A stretch of DNA of 64,000 bases, taken from the NCBI GenBank assembly GCA_009823505.1, contig VZQC01007982.1:4697173-4761172 (forward strand), read 5' to 3'. Source of the stretch: Rhizomys pruinosus. Taxonomy: Eukaryota; Chordata; Mammalia; Rodentia; Spalacidae. The notes under the pieces were generated by a model that was not told the origin of the DNA, did not search any database, and saw only the letters and a list, made by a program, of their open reading frames with translations. A program made the position numbers and the translations under genes. Below are positions 10,389 through 21,255 of this stretch, piece by piece; the stretch's first letter is position 1, and each line of letters opens with the position of its first letter.

Positions 10389-11496
10389 GAAATTGGTACC
10401 AGAAGAGTGGGTTTGCTGTGACAGACCTGACCTTGGTGTTTTGGGAAGGATTGTGGAGGCGTTTGGAACTTTGGGCTGGGAAGATCATTGAATGCTTAAA
10501 GATCTTGCTGTGGGGCTTGGAGCAGTTTGCTGAAGGGATTGTAGAAGATGGAGGCCTGGCTTGTGAAGTTTCAAAGGGAAGCAGAATCACAGGACGTATG
10601 TTAATCTGTGGTTTCTGGTCAGCTGGGTGTGAAGAATCAGCTGTAAATAACAAGAGACCAGAACTGAAGTGAAACTTTTGTGGTACTGGGGCAATTGATG
10701 CTGGGTTAGTTGGGCTGAAAAATCAGCTGTAAGTAACAAGAGACCCGCATCACTGAGGTGAAATTTTCTGGGAGGAATTCTTCAGGTCAGCACACAGAAG
10801 CTGTGACCCAGAAAGGGCCTGAGCCTCCATCTCGAGCCAGAAGCCGGATTGGCAACGTGTAAGAGTCTCCTATATGGTTCGGTGTTGAAATTTGAGGGGT
10901 CACAAAGAGCAGCCGAGGCTTGGCACTGTGAGAGTCAGGAAAGACCATTGGTGAGAGTGCACTCAGTTGCTGTGAAGACCCCAGGAATGCAGGGTCATGG
11001 AGAGAAACTGAGGCTTGCACCAGAGAGGTCAAAGAGCACCATTGGTGAGGTGTCTGCCTCAGTTTCAGTAGACCCAGATTTTTGGAGATGCCGAACAGGT
11101 GACCACTAAGAGAGCAGGTTAGAATGGAGGGCCTGGCCTGCAGATGAGGTTGATGCAGGATGGCAAGTCGAGAGGGGGAGCTGCCGAGACCCTTTGGAGC
11201 CCAGAGATCGTGAGTGATCCCAGGTGTCCAGCTTGAGCTACTTGCTGACTTAGGTTTTGTTTGAGAGTGTCTGATTCTTCCTTTGAAATAAGACAGTACT
11301 GTTTTGGATTTTGCAGCAGCCACAGTTAGAGACATTTTAATAGACTGGACTTTTAAGTGTTTGGACATTTTAAGGACTGTGAGGCTTTTGTGTTGTACTG
11401 TTTAGGTTGTGATTCATGTAACTCATATTTTGGGGATAACAAAAGGTGGTGGTTAATAGTGATGTGTTTTGTGTGTCAAGTTGACAAGGGGTCAAT
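10389..11496 (+). mobile_element. Internal region of the ERVL/MaLR-like element, non-coding
   Basis: Just after the LTR lies 'tggtaccagaagagtggg', which resembles the leucine-tRNA primer-binding site of ERVL-class elements. The internal part is only 1.1 kb with no gag, pol or env reading frame, so the copy is non-autonomous or deleted. Short frames here are incidental. Confidence 0.75.
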
Positions 11497-11583
11497 TGTG
11501 CTGGATAGCTTTAGTGTCAACTTGACACACCTGGGAATTTGAGGGAGCCTCAATTGGATTGGCCTGTGGCCACATCTGTGTGG
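11497..11583 (+). mobile_element. Truncated 3' LTR of the same element
   Basis: It repeats the first about 85 bp of the 10025 LTR ('tgtgctggatagctttagtg', 'cacctgggaatttgaggga') and then breaks off, so the right end of the element has been lost. Confidence 0.82.
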
Positions 11584-11631
11584 CCAATAAAATGGTATCT
11601 ATCAATATTAGGTGGCAACATAATATTGAAT

Positions 11632-11776
11632 TTTTTGTTTTGAGAGAGGGTCTCCCTGTAGCCCTAGCTGCCCTGGAACTTCCTTCGTAGACCAGACTGG
11701 CCTCAATCTCACAGAGATCCACCTACCTCTGCCTCCCTCATACTGGGATTAAAGGGGGGGGGGCACAACTACACCT
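11632..11776 (-). mobile_element. B1 SINE, minus strand
   Basis: Complete but diverged B1 with a G-run at 11755-11764 near its 5' end. The flanks 'atattgaattttt' and 'atgttgaattttt' form a target duplication. Confidence 0.92.
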
Positions 11777-11988
11777 AGCAATGTTGAATTTTTATAACCA
11801 AAGCAGTGTTTTAAAAAGACCTGAGTAAATAATCTGTGCATAGTGTCCCTCTAAGCTAATGTTTCTGTTGTTCCATCAAGTGTTAAAATAGAAAATTGTA
11901 GCCACACCCCTCCAAAGTGGGCAGTAGCATCTTACTCATACAGATGCAGTCAGTCTCCTGAACAGGCCACATTTAGCTCAAGACTTAA

Positions 11989-12180
11989 GGGCTGGAGAGA
12001 TGGGCTAGCGGTTAAGAGCGCCGACCGCTCTTACAGAAGACCCGGGTTCAATCCCCAGCACCCACATGGCTGCCGAGAACTGTCTGAAACTCCAGTTCCA
12101 GGAGAACTCCAGTTCCAGGAGAATCAGACACCCTCTTCTGACCTCTGCAGCATTGCATAACATGGGTGCACAGACCTACC
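11989..12180 (+). mobile_element. B2 SINE, young subfamily, 3' truncated
   Basis: It has the 'gcggttaagagcgccgaccg' head and the doubled 'ggagaactccagttccagga' block, but stops at 'cacagacctacc' without the last tail block or an A-tail. Confidence 0.9.
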
Positions 12181-12244
12181 ATAACTATTAGTGCTGCTTA
12201 AATACCTATATATCTAATTGCTTGTTCTTCATTAGTAGGATCGA

Positions 12245-12768
12245 AAGGTTATTCCTGGACAACTGTCAGCCCATGAAAGGAAACAGCCAGAATGATCAGA
12301 GTCAAAGACACTCCAGAGAGAGGACTGTTTCTCCTCTCATCCACCTTGCCCCTTTCTAAGCCTAGGGAACAACCCTGCGGAAGAGGGCTGATTAATGTAA
12401 GGCTCGATTGGGGTGAAGGGTGAAACGACAGCAATGTAGTCTGGACACTCATTGTATCAACTTGATTGAACAAACAACCTGTCACCCCACTGGATGGTGG
12501 GGCTGCTGTGGTGTTTGGGCACAACAGCCTGCAGATAGGTTTGCATGAAGGATGCTTGTAACTCATGGATTATCACTTATAGCTAAAAATGAAAAAAAAA
12601 AACTGAAAGATGCAGGACAGTTATGGCAGAATGCATGATCTGGGATGGGGTGGGGGTGGGGGGGGAGGGAAAGGGAAATAAGCCTGAACTGAATTGGAAA
12701 AAATGTATGAAATGCACAAAGCATCAATAAAAACTAATTTAAAAAAAAAAAAAAAGAAATGTAAAAAA
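12245..12768 (+). mobile_element. LINE 3' end with polyA tail, plus strand
   Basis: It ends 'gcatcaataaaaactaattt' plus A15, with an AATAAA signal. The part 12249-12570 is an inverted homologue of 39365-39705 (shared 'ctttctaagcctagggaaca' on this strand). A G-run lies at 12647-12665. Confidence 0.75.
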
Positions 12769-12934
12769 TTAGTTGGACTTGGGCCTCTAACTCTGTGCAG
12801 TAGAATTTGACTTATAGTGTGGCTCTAAAAGGAACTGAATACCCTAGCCAAAGTTCTTCCCAAGGTACAACATTGACATTTACATTTTATATCATTTACC
12901 CACACTACAAAATAGTATTCTTTAAAATTTTTTT

Positions 12935-13080
12935 ATTTTTAATATAATGCTTTTATTGATGTTTTGTGTATTTCAGACATCATTTTTCAGTTCAGTTTAG
13001 ACATATTCCCCTTTCCCTTCCCCAACCCCACCCCAGATCATGCAGTGCCAACTCTTCTTAGCTTCTGGGACATTAAAAAA
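12935..13080 (-). mobile_element. LINE 3' end fragment, minus strand
   Basis: T-rich start, then 'gcttttattgatgttttgtg' and 'cagtttagacatattcccct', the same terminal block as at 22955 and 26610. Confidence 0.65.
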
Positions 13081-13933
13081 CAGCTAATTGGCAGATAGGC
13101 TCCTCAGACTATGGTCTGCCTACCCCACTGTGCAGAGCCAAGCGCTAACAGTGAGTGCTCGGAGATCAGTATAAAAGCTAAGGTTTTTTTTTTAAAGCAA
13201 AGGTTTTGCTTTGTGTCTTTTCCAGAGGGAGAGATCATTGTACGCTATCATAGTCAACAAATTCCTCACAAAGAAAGCAAGTTTTTGAGGGGTTTTCCAC
13301 ATAATAGACCACCTGGGAATAAGTTGGGTGCCAGGAAAGGCTTGTCAACTCTCGTTCCTTGTTCATTTGTTTGTAAGAACTTGCCTCTATTGAGTCTTTT
13401 TAAAGCAAGGAAGCTAGTCATTATTCATTCTAATTTGTAATAACTTTAGAGAGGCACATAGTAATCTGAGATTTGGTTGAATACTAAGTGATTCATAACC
13501 TGGTCTGGGTTGTTAGGTCCAGAGGAAAGGGAACCCACTTCTTTAAAGTGGCCCAGTGGCTGTAGTGTAAACTATCTGGGCTCGTAAAGTTCAAGAAGGT
13601 GTATTTTTTTTTTCTGTTTGTTTGTATATGCCTTCCAAATAATAGGCATCATCTTAGAGACTACAATAACAAAAACTGACAAGAAATCAACTCTACTAGT
13701 TTGTGATTCAGCTTGTAAATATATATGGCAGTCCCAGAGAAGAGAGTTAGATCAGCTGAGAAAGTAAAGAACTATACCCTCCACACAACTCTCCCAACCC
13801 TGCAGGTTCTGATTTGTTTGACCTCAGCATCTAGTTTTCTAAAGAGCTCCCAAGTGATTCTAGTATGCAATCAAGATTGAAAAGCCCTAGTCTAGGAGGA
13901 TGATGGGGCACACAAGTAAAAAACACACAACGA

Positions 13934-14190
13934 GGGCTGGAGAGATGGCCTAGTGGTTAAGAGCGCCGACCGCTCTTGCAGAGGACCCGGGTTCGATCCC
14001 CAGCACCCACATGGCGGCTGAAAACCGTCTGTAACTCCAATTCCAGGAGAACTCCAGTTCCAGGGGAATCCGACACCCTCTTCTGACCTCCGCGGCATTG
14101 CACGACACGGGTGCACAGACCTGCATGCAGACAGTACATTCATACACATACAGAAATAAATAAAAAAATAAAAAAATAAAAAAAAAAACC
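13934..14190 (+). mobile_element. B2 SINE, young subfamily, full length
   Basis: Near-consensus copy with intact A and B boxes ('gggttcgatccccagc'), doubled 'ccagttccagg' block, complete tail and AAAT/A-rich end. Flanked by a 'cacacaacga' target duplication with adjacent A/C-rich sequence at 13921-13933 and 14196-14206. Confidence 0.97.
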
Positions 14191-15174
14191 AAAAAACCAC
14201 ACAACGATGGCAAGGAAGGAACTAAGGTGACATTGATGAGTAGAAACAAGGAGTCTGTAATAACACAGTCAAGGAAGAAACATCACATCCCATTTTAAAA
14301 CTGTGGAATACTCATTCTGGATGGGATTTCCAACCAACAAACACGGAGTATGGAGTAGCAAACAGGGACAGTAAGGAAAGCAATACCAGGAGGTGCAGTG
14401 GAAAAGGTAGATGTTCACGCCTTCCCTTCTGGTTTTGATCTTAGAAAACAGGAATCACTGAAGAGTTCTAAGAAGGGGCATAACATAGTATTAGTAGTTT
14501 ACAAATGCGACTCTCCTGACTTGTATGGTGAGTTGGACTGGTGCTATTGTAGCTCCAGGCAAGAAGCCCAGTTACGAGGTCATTGCCAAGTCCAAATGAG
14601 AAATGATGAGGGCTTAAATACAAATTAATGGCAGTGAACCTGGACAGGAAATGTCTATTCATAAGATGTTAAAGAGATAGAATTGGCAGGATGTGGTCAC
14701 TGTGGGTGATTAGAATGACTGTATTCCTCACTTGAATTATAGAACGGCTGGAATAGAGGACACCAGGTGTCTAATGGGAAAGAGAGGAGCGGAAAATGAA
14801 CTCCTTTTTGATTCATTTTCATTTGAAATGCTGGTGGGATTGTCCAGTAGAGTCTGCCAGTTAACCTGTCAAGATATAGGCAGGAGACATAAAGTGATGC
14901 CTCCCTGAAGATGTGAATGTAGGAGTCATCAGAATTTAAGAGGGTCGACTCTGGCCAGAAGACAAGATTGCCCCAAGTGAGAAATGCACAATCCTGTGGA
15001 GCATATTTAAGGCATGGGTATGGGAAAGGAACTGTCATTTTGGCTGCCAAAGGGTTGGGGTAGCAGGAATAAAACCAGAAAGAAATTACATACAAAGCAA
15101 AGTAGTAGCGTTTAAAGAAAGAACAATAAAAGATATTGGATGCTTCGGGATAGCCAAAGAGCCTTAAGATTGCA

Positions 15175-15280
15175 AGATGCCCTCTTCTGACCTCCTTGGG
15201 CACTGCACGACATGAATGCATTTACATACATATGGACAATTCACTCATCAACATAAAATAAAAATAATAAACTTTTGAAA
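15175..15280 (+). mobile_element. B2 SINE, 5'-truncated tail fragment
   Basis: Only the 3' third is present: 'gccctcttctgacctccttg', then 'cactgcacgacatg' and an A/T-rich tail. Confidence 0.8.
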
Positions 15281-15548
15281 ATTTTTAAAAGAATTATAAA
15301 GGTTGATAGCAGAAAAGCTGCAAGGAAGAAAATGAGAGAATAGGGAGAGCAGTGGGAGTCATTTGAAAGAATGGAGGGAGGAAGAGTCCTCGGTCGTAAT
15401 TCTACAGCTCTGACTACAGTTTCTATTAGAAACATTTGCTTGAAAATGAACTAGAAAAATTCTAGGAATCACCCACAGTTATCATATTTTAGCTTATTTT
15501 TAAGAGAATCATGGTAGTATTGCTCCCTTCAATATGAAATCATGTTGA

Positions 15549-15705
15549 GTCAGGCTGCCATGAGTCAAGGTCTGTAGGTTTCAGTATCTCTTGTCTGCAC
15601 ACAGTGAGTTGTCTGTTGGGTCAGGCGGCCATGAGTCAAGGTCTGTAGGTTTCAGTATCTCTTGTCTACATGCACTGTGTTGTCTGTTGGGTCAAAGAGC
15701 TCTTA
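15549..15705. repeat. 71-bp tandem duplication, about 2.2 copies
   Basis: The block 'ccatgagtcaaggtctgtag' occurs at 15558 and again 71 bp later at 15629. The 'gttgtctgttgggtca' end also recurs. Confidence 0.93.
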
Positions 15706-16369
15706 TTATAGGTACATAAAACCATTTCTATTTATTTGAAAATGTCCACTATGATTCTTAGCACCAAAGATATCCCTGCCTGCGATGTAAGGAGCCTCCT
15801 GGTCATGATCAGAGGGTATCCAGTTAATTAGCACTCCATAAGTAAATGTCACTTCTGTCAGTAAGTATTGCTGATGAAAAGTTTTAGACCCTTAAAATCA
15901 GCCGCAGTGGCAGAAATGTTGAGTAGAAAAAAGGCTTTTTAATTAAGTTGAGATTGAGCATTTAAGGTGCCTTTACAGAGGTAAGAGCAGCATTAACAGC
16001 AAACCCATGGGCCCTTTGAAAGGACTTGAAGCCTGTCAACATTAGGTCATTGCAGTGGAGCTAAGCAGTAATCAAAGGTTTTCTCTGCCTGACATTTGGG
16101 GCATATTCTTCATCATGGTAGATTTGCTTTGAACAGAGGGATGTCCTTCATTCAAAAACTACTTTTAAATATAGCTAATTGGTAGTGTAAACCAAAAAAA
16201 AAAGTCAGAGAACAGTCTTTGTAACAAATGTCAGATTTCGGGTATTATTATTTTGTCATTTAGTAGCATTTTTTTTTAAATATGACTGTCCCCAGAAAAG
16301 CAAAGGATGTATGTTGTTCCTCATTTGTGGATCCTGGCCCCAAATCCTTATAAATAAGTATATATCCAG

Positions 16370-16680
16370 ATTTAACAGCAGGAACAAGGTAAATGAAAAG
16401 GACCCAGGAAAGGAAAGGGAAAGTGGGAACCTGAGACAGAAGCTGGTGACAGGTGATACTAAGGGAGGAATGGATAAAGTCAGGGAATCTAAATGAGAGG
16501 GGAGTGGAAGCTTATAGAAGGAAAAAGGGGGATAAAAGGAAAAAGGGGGCCCAAGAGAAGTGGGGCCATAGGAGACTGGCAGTATCAAGGGGGGAAATGG
16601 GGATACTCTAAATGGGGAAGGCATGGAGAAGACATGGAGGGAGGGCTAGACAGGGAAAGGGAGAGAGGAGAGATAAATAA
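16370..16680. repeat. Purine-rich (GA/GGA) block
   Basis: About 310 bp strongly biased to A and G on the + strand ('aaggaaagggaaagtgggaa', 'gaaaaagggggataaaagg') but not a clean tandem repeat. It may belong to the LINE relic that ends at 18186. Confidence 0.7.
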
Positions 16681-16749
16681 TGCCTTGATAGGGTAAAAAA
16701 CCTGAAGTAATCATATCAGCCTATTGACAAGTCACACACACAGTACCTC

Positions 16750-18186
16750 TACATGAGTCCAGATGCAAAGACGAAGGCTGCATGTTAAAAAACAGTACCA
16801 GACAGGAATAACCTTCCTTTGAGTCTTTGGCCAGGGTACTTCAAGAGATTCCCAAAATTACATGGGCTATTGCCACATCCCTTGATTGCCTCCCAGAACC
16901 TGAGGGTAAGACCCTATTGCTGAAGACAGGACATACTTCAGTGACTGGATCTTGAGCAATGAAGCTGGACCTGACCTGGAAGCCACCTCCCCTTGAAGGC
17001 TAGCTCTCATAGCTGTGGAGAGCATTATGTGAGTCACTAAGAATCATCAATAGATGGCTCAACATCAGCCTCAAGACCAAATATCCATGTCAGTGACCAG
17101 CACAGCATACGACATAGGTGCAATAGCAGCACTTCTATCTGGGGGGAAATCAATAGCTAACCAATTGGACCTAAAGCCCACTCAGTGGGAGGAAACTCAT
17201 GTGTGGCATTGTTAACATAGCCAGATGCACACATCTGGAGAGGTCACAGATCTTAGACAGCTCTATAAGGTAGAGACATCCATAGGCTAAGGTAACATTT
17301 TACTAACTCCAAACGAAGTATCCTTATATTTACAGACAAATATCCCAGACAACGCTCAGAAAAGAAACTTCTTTTGCTTCAGATGAGAATAGAACAGAGC
17401 CCCACAACTAGACACACACAGACATGGTCTGTGAATGGCTCATGCCTAGGCAACACATCTACAATGCAGCCTCTACATACAAGATCCAAGCATCATAGAA
17501 CAAGGACCCAAGAAGGCATTAACTACCTCTTCACTCTCATTAAGGAAGCTCCTCCATGCAACAGGAGACCAGGAACCCAAAAGGGCCTGAATGGCCAAAC
17601 TGTGAAGATTAGGAGTCTACAGAGTGTGGTTCCATGGACAGGCTGCCTATATTCAGCTTCACCCACTCAGGACTCAGGGAACATTGCGGAAGAGGGGGTG
17701 GAAAGATTGAAAGAGCCAGGGAGGTGATGCAAGACCAGATGGAAATGAATCCTACAAGCTCCTGGGACCCTGTTCATATGAACCTACAGCATTGCTATCA
17801 GCATGCACAAGACCCATGTAAGCTCAGCTGGACAAAAACCCAGCACAGAACTGCAGAAATGGATAGCAGAGCTCAATCTTAGCTGAGGAAATATTGGCAG
17901 CAGATGGTGGTCAGGTGAGGAAGACCTGGCCTTTTTTAGAAAAGAGACTCCTGATAGGCTGACTAGAGCTCAGGGGAGGGGCTGGCACTGAGGAGTGAGC
18001 GAGTGAGAGGGGAGAGTGATTTGGCACAGTGGACTCTAGCACAAATGATGGAGGGTGTGAACTTGGGCGGGGAGTGGGAGGGATTGGTGGGGGCTGAGGG
18101 AGGGTGTCAAGGGAGAAGTGGCTATAATGGTGATTAAGACTGACTGAAAAACTATGTATGAAACATTAAAATTTCAATAAAAAATG
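16750..18186 (+). mobile_element. LINE 3' region, plus strand, about 1.4 kb
   Basis: Its terminus reads 'catacatagtttttcagtc' in complement and 'aaaatttcaataaaaaa' on the + strand, with an AATAAA signal, like the minus-strand copies at 3525, 59615 and 63069. It includes the family block 'cattgcggaagagggggtgg'. The short open frames inside are fragments without a recognisable domain. It lies 300 bp upstream of an EXOC4 splice acceptor, in the sense orientation. Confidence 0.7.
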
Positions 18187-18487
18187 AGTGTCCCACTTTT
18201 TATTTGTTGAACATTTCATGAAAGGTCCTACCCAAGATTTCCCCATATACCTGTGTTTATCCTAAGAAATTAAGTATGATGAAATGCACTAACCAGTATT
18301 ATCAGCTTCTAATTACTCAACAATTCAGAAACTAAGAATGACCAATAATATGGCCTATCACTGCTTCCAGTACAGATAATAGATTATGTTAGGAGTAGAA
18401 CTGGGTGCAGCATCTTTTTCTATAGAAAAGGTAGATGAATTACTAAATGAATATTATGCTAAAATGTCTTTTTCTTGGCCGTTTTAG

Positions 18488-18643
18488 GGGCATTGCCCAG
18501 TCAGAAGAAAAGCTTGTCATTAGTGCATCCTGGGCAAAAGATGATGATATAAGCAGACTCTTGAAATCACTACCAAACTGGATCAATATGGCTCAACCCA
18601 AACAGCTGAGGCAAAAGAGGGAAGAAGAAGAAGATTTCATAAG
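18488..18643 (+). CDS. Exoc4: EXOC4 (Sec8) internal coding exon, 156 bp
   Basis: EXOC4 is a subunit of the octameric exocyst, which tethers post-Golgi secretory vesicles to the plasma membrane before SNARE fusion. The exon encodes 52 residues from a split Arg codon through '[18 protein letters not shown]' to an acidic stretch 'KREEEEDFI' and half an Arg codon. From memory of human EXOC4 (about 974 residues) this is near residues 625-676, in the C-terminal helical rod. The acceptor is a pyrimidine-rich 'ttttag' ending at 18487 and the donor is 'gtaaaag' from 18644. Both flanking introns are phase 2, so the exon is symmetric: skipping it would remove 52 residues without a frameshift. Compared with the human protein as I recall it there are a few substitutions (for example Ala for Val after 'GI' and Gln for Pro before 'KREEEE'), with no stops. 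An intact, expressed host exon is the simplest reading. Confidence 0.96.
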
Positions 18644-19371
18644 GTAAAAGTCTGTCTTCTAAGTTACATTAGATATAGGGAAGAAAACTGCATGTGTTTA
18701 GTAAGCCCTCTTTTGTGGAATTTTGGCAGTTCTGAAGATCAAGCAGCAAGTACTTAACTTGAAAATCTCTTCTCCTGTCTCACCTCCCTGCTGAACAAGT
18801 GTGTGTTGAGCTCAAAACATTAGAAAGAAGGAATTGTGAATCAAATCGGAAGCTTTGCTAAGTTGGGCTAAAATGTCTTGGACTGTGTAGGTACCATAAA
18901 ATCACTTGTTCATTCTTCCACTCAGCCAAGTTCTACAGACTATTCTACACACAGGTAGCACAATAACGTTCCTGGTCATAGAGAAAATGGTAACACATAC
19001 TCTGCACATGCCCTTTATTTTTTAAGTTTCTGTGTTCATTCATACTGATTGTTTTATTGCTGTCATTCTCTACTTGTTTTAACAAAGGTAGGGTCTCTCT
19101 CTCTGAACTTTGTCACTCAACATTTACTTTTGTACATGTTAAATGATTCACTTCACCATGGAATTTAGTAACCCCACACATTTCCATTTGTCTAGCTTGC
19201 CACAGTAAAATACTTTCACCTCTGCCATCTTAAAATTGTTTAAAGCAGATAAATGATGGCAATAATACTTTGGCACATTAAAATTAGGTTTATTCTTATA
19301 ATCATTTTCCCATCCAAGTGAAATGATAAATGGAACAATAAAATAAAAGCTCTTTAAAATAGAGACCAAGA

Positions 19372-19603
19372 GGCGCTGGAGAGATGGCTCAGCAGTTAAG
19401 AGCACTGGCTGCTCTTGCAGAGGACCCAGGTTTGGTTCCCATCACCTACATGGTGGCTAACAACCATCCATAACTATAATTCCAGGGGATCTGATGCCCT
19501 TTTCTGACCTCCATGGACACTGCATGATACAGGTACACTTACGTACATGCAGGTAATACACTCATACACAAAAAATAAAAATAATGAATAAAATATTTTT
19601 TTT
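19372..19603 (+). mobile_element. B2 SINE, older subfamily
   Basis: Full-length B2 without the internal duplication, A-rich tail, and a perfect 16-bp duplication 'aaaatagagaccaaga' at 19356 and about 19606. Confidence 0.95.
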
Positions 19604-19621
19604 AAAAATAGAGACCAAGAC

Positions 19622-19735
19622 CTGAACACGGTGGGGCATGCCCCTCAACCCAGCATCGGGGGGGCAGAGGCAAGAGAACCAAATTCAAGACCACCTTTGT
19701 CTACATAGTGAGTTCCAGGAGAGTATTACAAGTTA
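19622..19735 (+). mobile_element. B1-related SINE, diverged
   Basis: A weak B1 match ('gggggcagaggcaagagaac', 'gtctacatagtgagttccag') lying directly after the B2 target duplication. Confidence 0.6.
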
Positions 19736-19976
19736 AATTTAAAAAGCAAAGATTAGATAAGAATTAAAGAAAAGATTAGCCAATGTCTTACTTTCAATTT
19801 ATGATATAATTATGGGTTCATCTCTCTCAGAATATGCATTAAGTTTTTACTCTTTATGAAATTAACTGTATTCATACCCCATAGTGACACATATGTTTAC
19901 TGATATTTTATGAACTAATTTCTATGGTATCATTTGAATTTTTTCAAAACAGTGATGCTTAAAAGTTTAGATGTAA

Positions 19977-20130
19977 GTTGGGCCTGGTGGCCCATGCCTT
20001 TTATCCTAGCACTTGGGAGGCAGAGGCAGGCAGATCTCTGTGAGTTCAAGGCCAGCCTGGTCTACAGAGAGAGTTCCAGGTTTGCTGGGTCAGCAGGGAA
20101 ACCCTGTTTCAAAAAGACAAAAAAAAAAAA
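19977..20130 (+). mobile_element. B1 SINE
   Basis: Full B1 with an A14 tail and a 'gtttagatgta' target duplication on both sides. Confidence 0.94.
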
Positions 20131-20529
20131 AATGTTTAGATGTAATTTAACATAAAACTTTCTATTGATGCTTTTCTCTTTATAGTATGCATGAATTGCA
20201 ATTCATAGACTTTATTTTAAGGTAAGCAGTTTTACTTTTACAAAAAGAAAATAAGAAAAGGTATACTTTCCATATATCCCATTTAAGCCTCTCCTCAATT
20301 TCCCCTATTTTTAACATCTGGCATTAGCAATCTGTAGTTGGTAAAGTTGGTTGCATGATATTGACACATTGTTATGATCTAAAACCTTTAGTGTACTTTA
20401 TAGTCCACTCTTTGTGCATAAATTTTGTGGACTTGAAATAAAATCTTTTTATTCCTATAAAAATCCAGTATGCTGGATCAAAACATACTGTATGAAATTC
20501 ACAAAAATACAATCGAAATTTATATTGAT

Positions 20530-20630
20530 TTGTGAGTTCAAGGCCAGCCTGGTCTACAGAGCGAGTTCCAGGACAGCTGGAGCTACAGGGAGACCCTGTC
20601 TCAAAAAGACCAAAAAAAAAAAAAAAAAAA
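20530..20630 (+). mobile_element. B1 SINE, 5' truncated
   Basis: Only the 3' two-thirds is present, from 'tgtgagttcaaggccagcct' to an A18 tail. The perfect 14-bp duplication 'gaaatttatattga' (20515-20528 and 20631-20644) shows that it inserted already truncated. Confidence 0.95.
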
Positions 20631-20867
20631 GAAATTTATATTGAAAAAGACAGATTCCACAAGAGAAAACTAATACTAAACTAACTACAATACACACAGG
20701 TGACTCCATCTGAGAGCAGGGATAACCTGGCCACAATCCATGCATTGCACCCATGTCCATAATATAGCTTTTTAAGATATCATCATTGTGAAGAAACTGG
20801 GCAAAGAAAACACGTATCTTTCTGTATTGCCTCTTACAGCTGAATTTACCATTATTTTTAACTAACA

Positions 20868-21066
20868 TATTTACTTTTATTTTCTGTGTATGAGTGTATT
20901 GCCTACAACCCACGTCATGCAGTGCCCTCAGAGGCCAGAAGAGGGCATCTGATTCCTTGGAACTGGAGTTACAGATGGTTGTTAGCCACCATATGGATGC
21001 TGGGAATTTAACCCTGGTCCTCTGCAAGAGCTGCCAGTGCTCTTAACCACTGAGCCATCTCGCCAA
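20868..21066 (-). mobile_element. B2 SINE, older copy
   Basis: Minus-strand B2 with 'agaggccagaagagggcatc' and 'agtgctcttaaccactgagc'. Diverged head end ('ctcgccaatc'). Confidence 0.88.
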
Positions 21067-21255
21067 TCATTATAGTTCTTTTAAAATAAAATGTCTGAGT
21101 GCCTAGGTACCAGGGCCAGGGCTGTGCCAGGAGAGCCCCTTCCTCCCCCAGTATGCTTTGCAAGATTAAAAAACAAATCTAATGCACTTTTCTGTCCATC
21201 GCTCCACAGCTCTGAACACCACTTGCCTCTCTGCTGCCTCGTTGGTGAAGCCACT

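Larger units (their letters stand above)
1..18487 (+). other. Exoc4: Intron upstream of the first EXOC4 exon (3' part)
   Basis: The intron runs in from outside the window and ends at the acceptor at 18487. It is filled with SINEs, LINE 3' ends and one LTR element, listed separately. I see nothing recognisable in 360-1526, 1830-2097, 2230-3520, 7010-7466, 8262-8640, 13080-13920, 14210-15170, 15710-16360 and 18187-18460, apart from AT-rich unique-looking sequence. Confidence 0.9.

Noticed and set aside
13934..14010. tRNA-like promoter boxes in B2 heads
   Set aside because: These are the tRNA-derived heads of SINEs. No cloverleaf with a plausible anticodon arm supports a real tRNA gene.
13892..14249. 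Recurring cysteine-containing open frames of 60-130 codons, also near 27500, 29800-30200, 34970 and 54750
   Set aside because: They are chance frames through B2 SINEs. The same peptide-like strings recur wherever a B2 copy lies.
17374..17882. 117-codon and 82-codon plus-strand frames
   Set aside because: They lie in the 3' region of a LINE relic whose other copies carry stops at comparable places.
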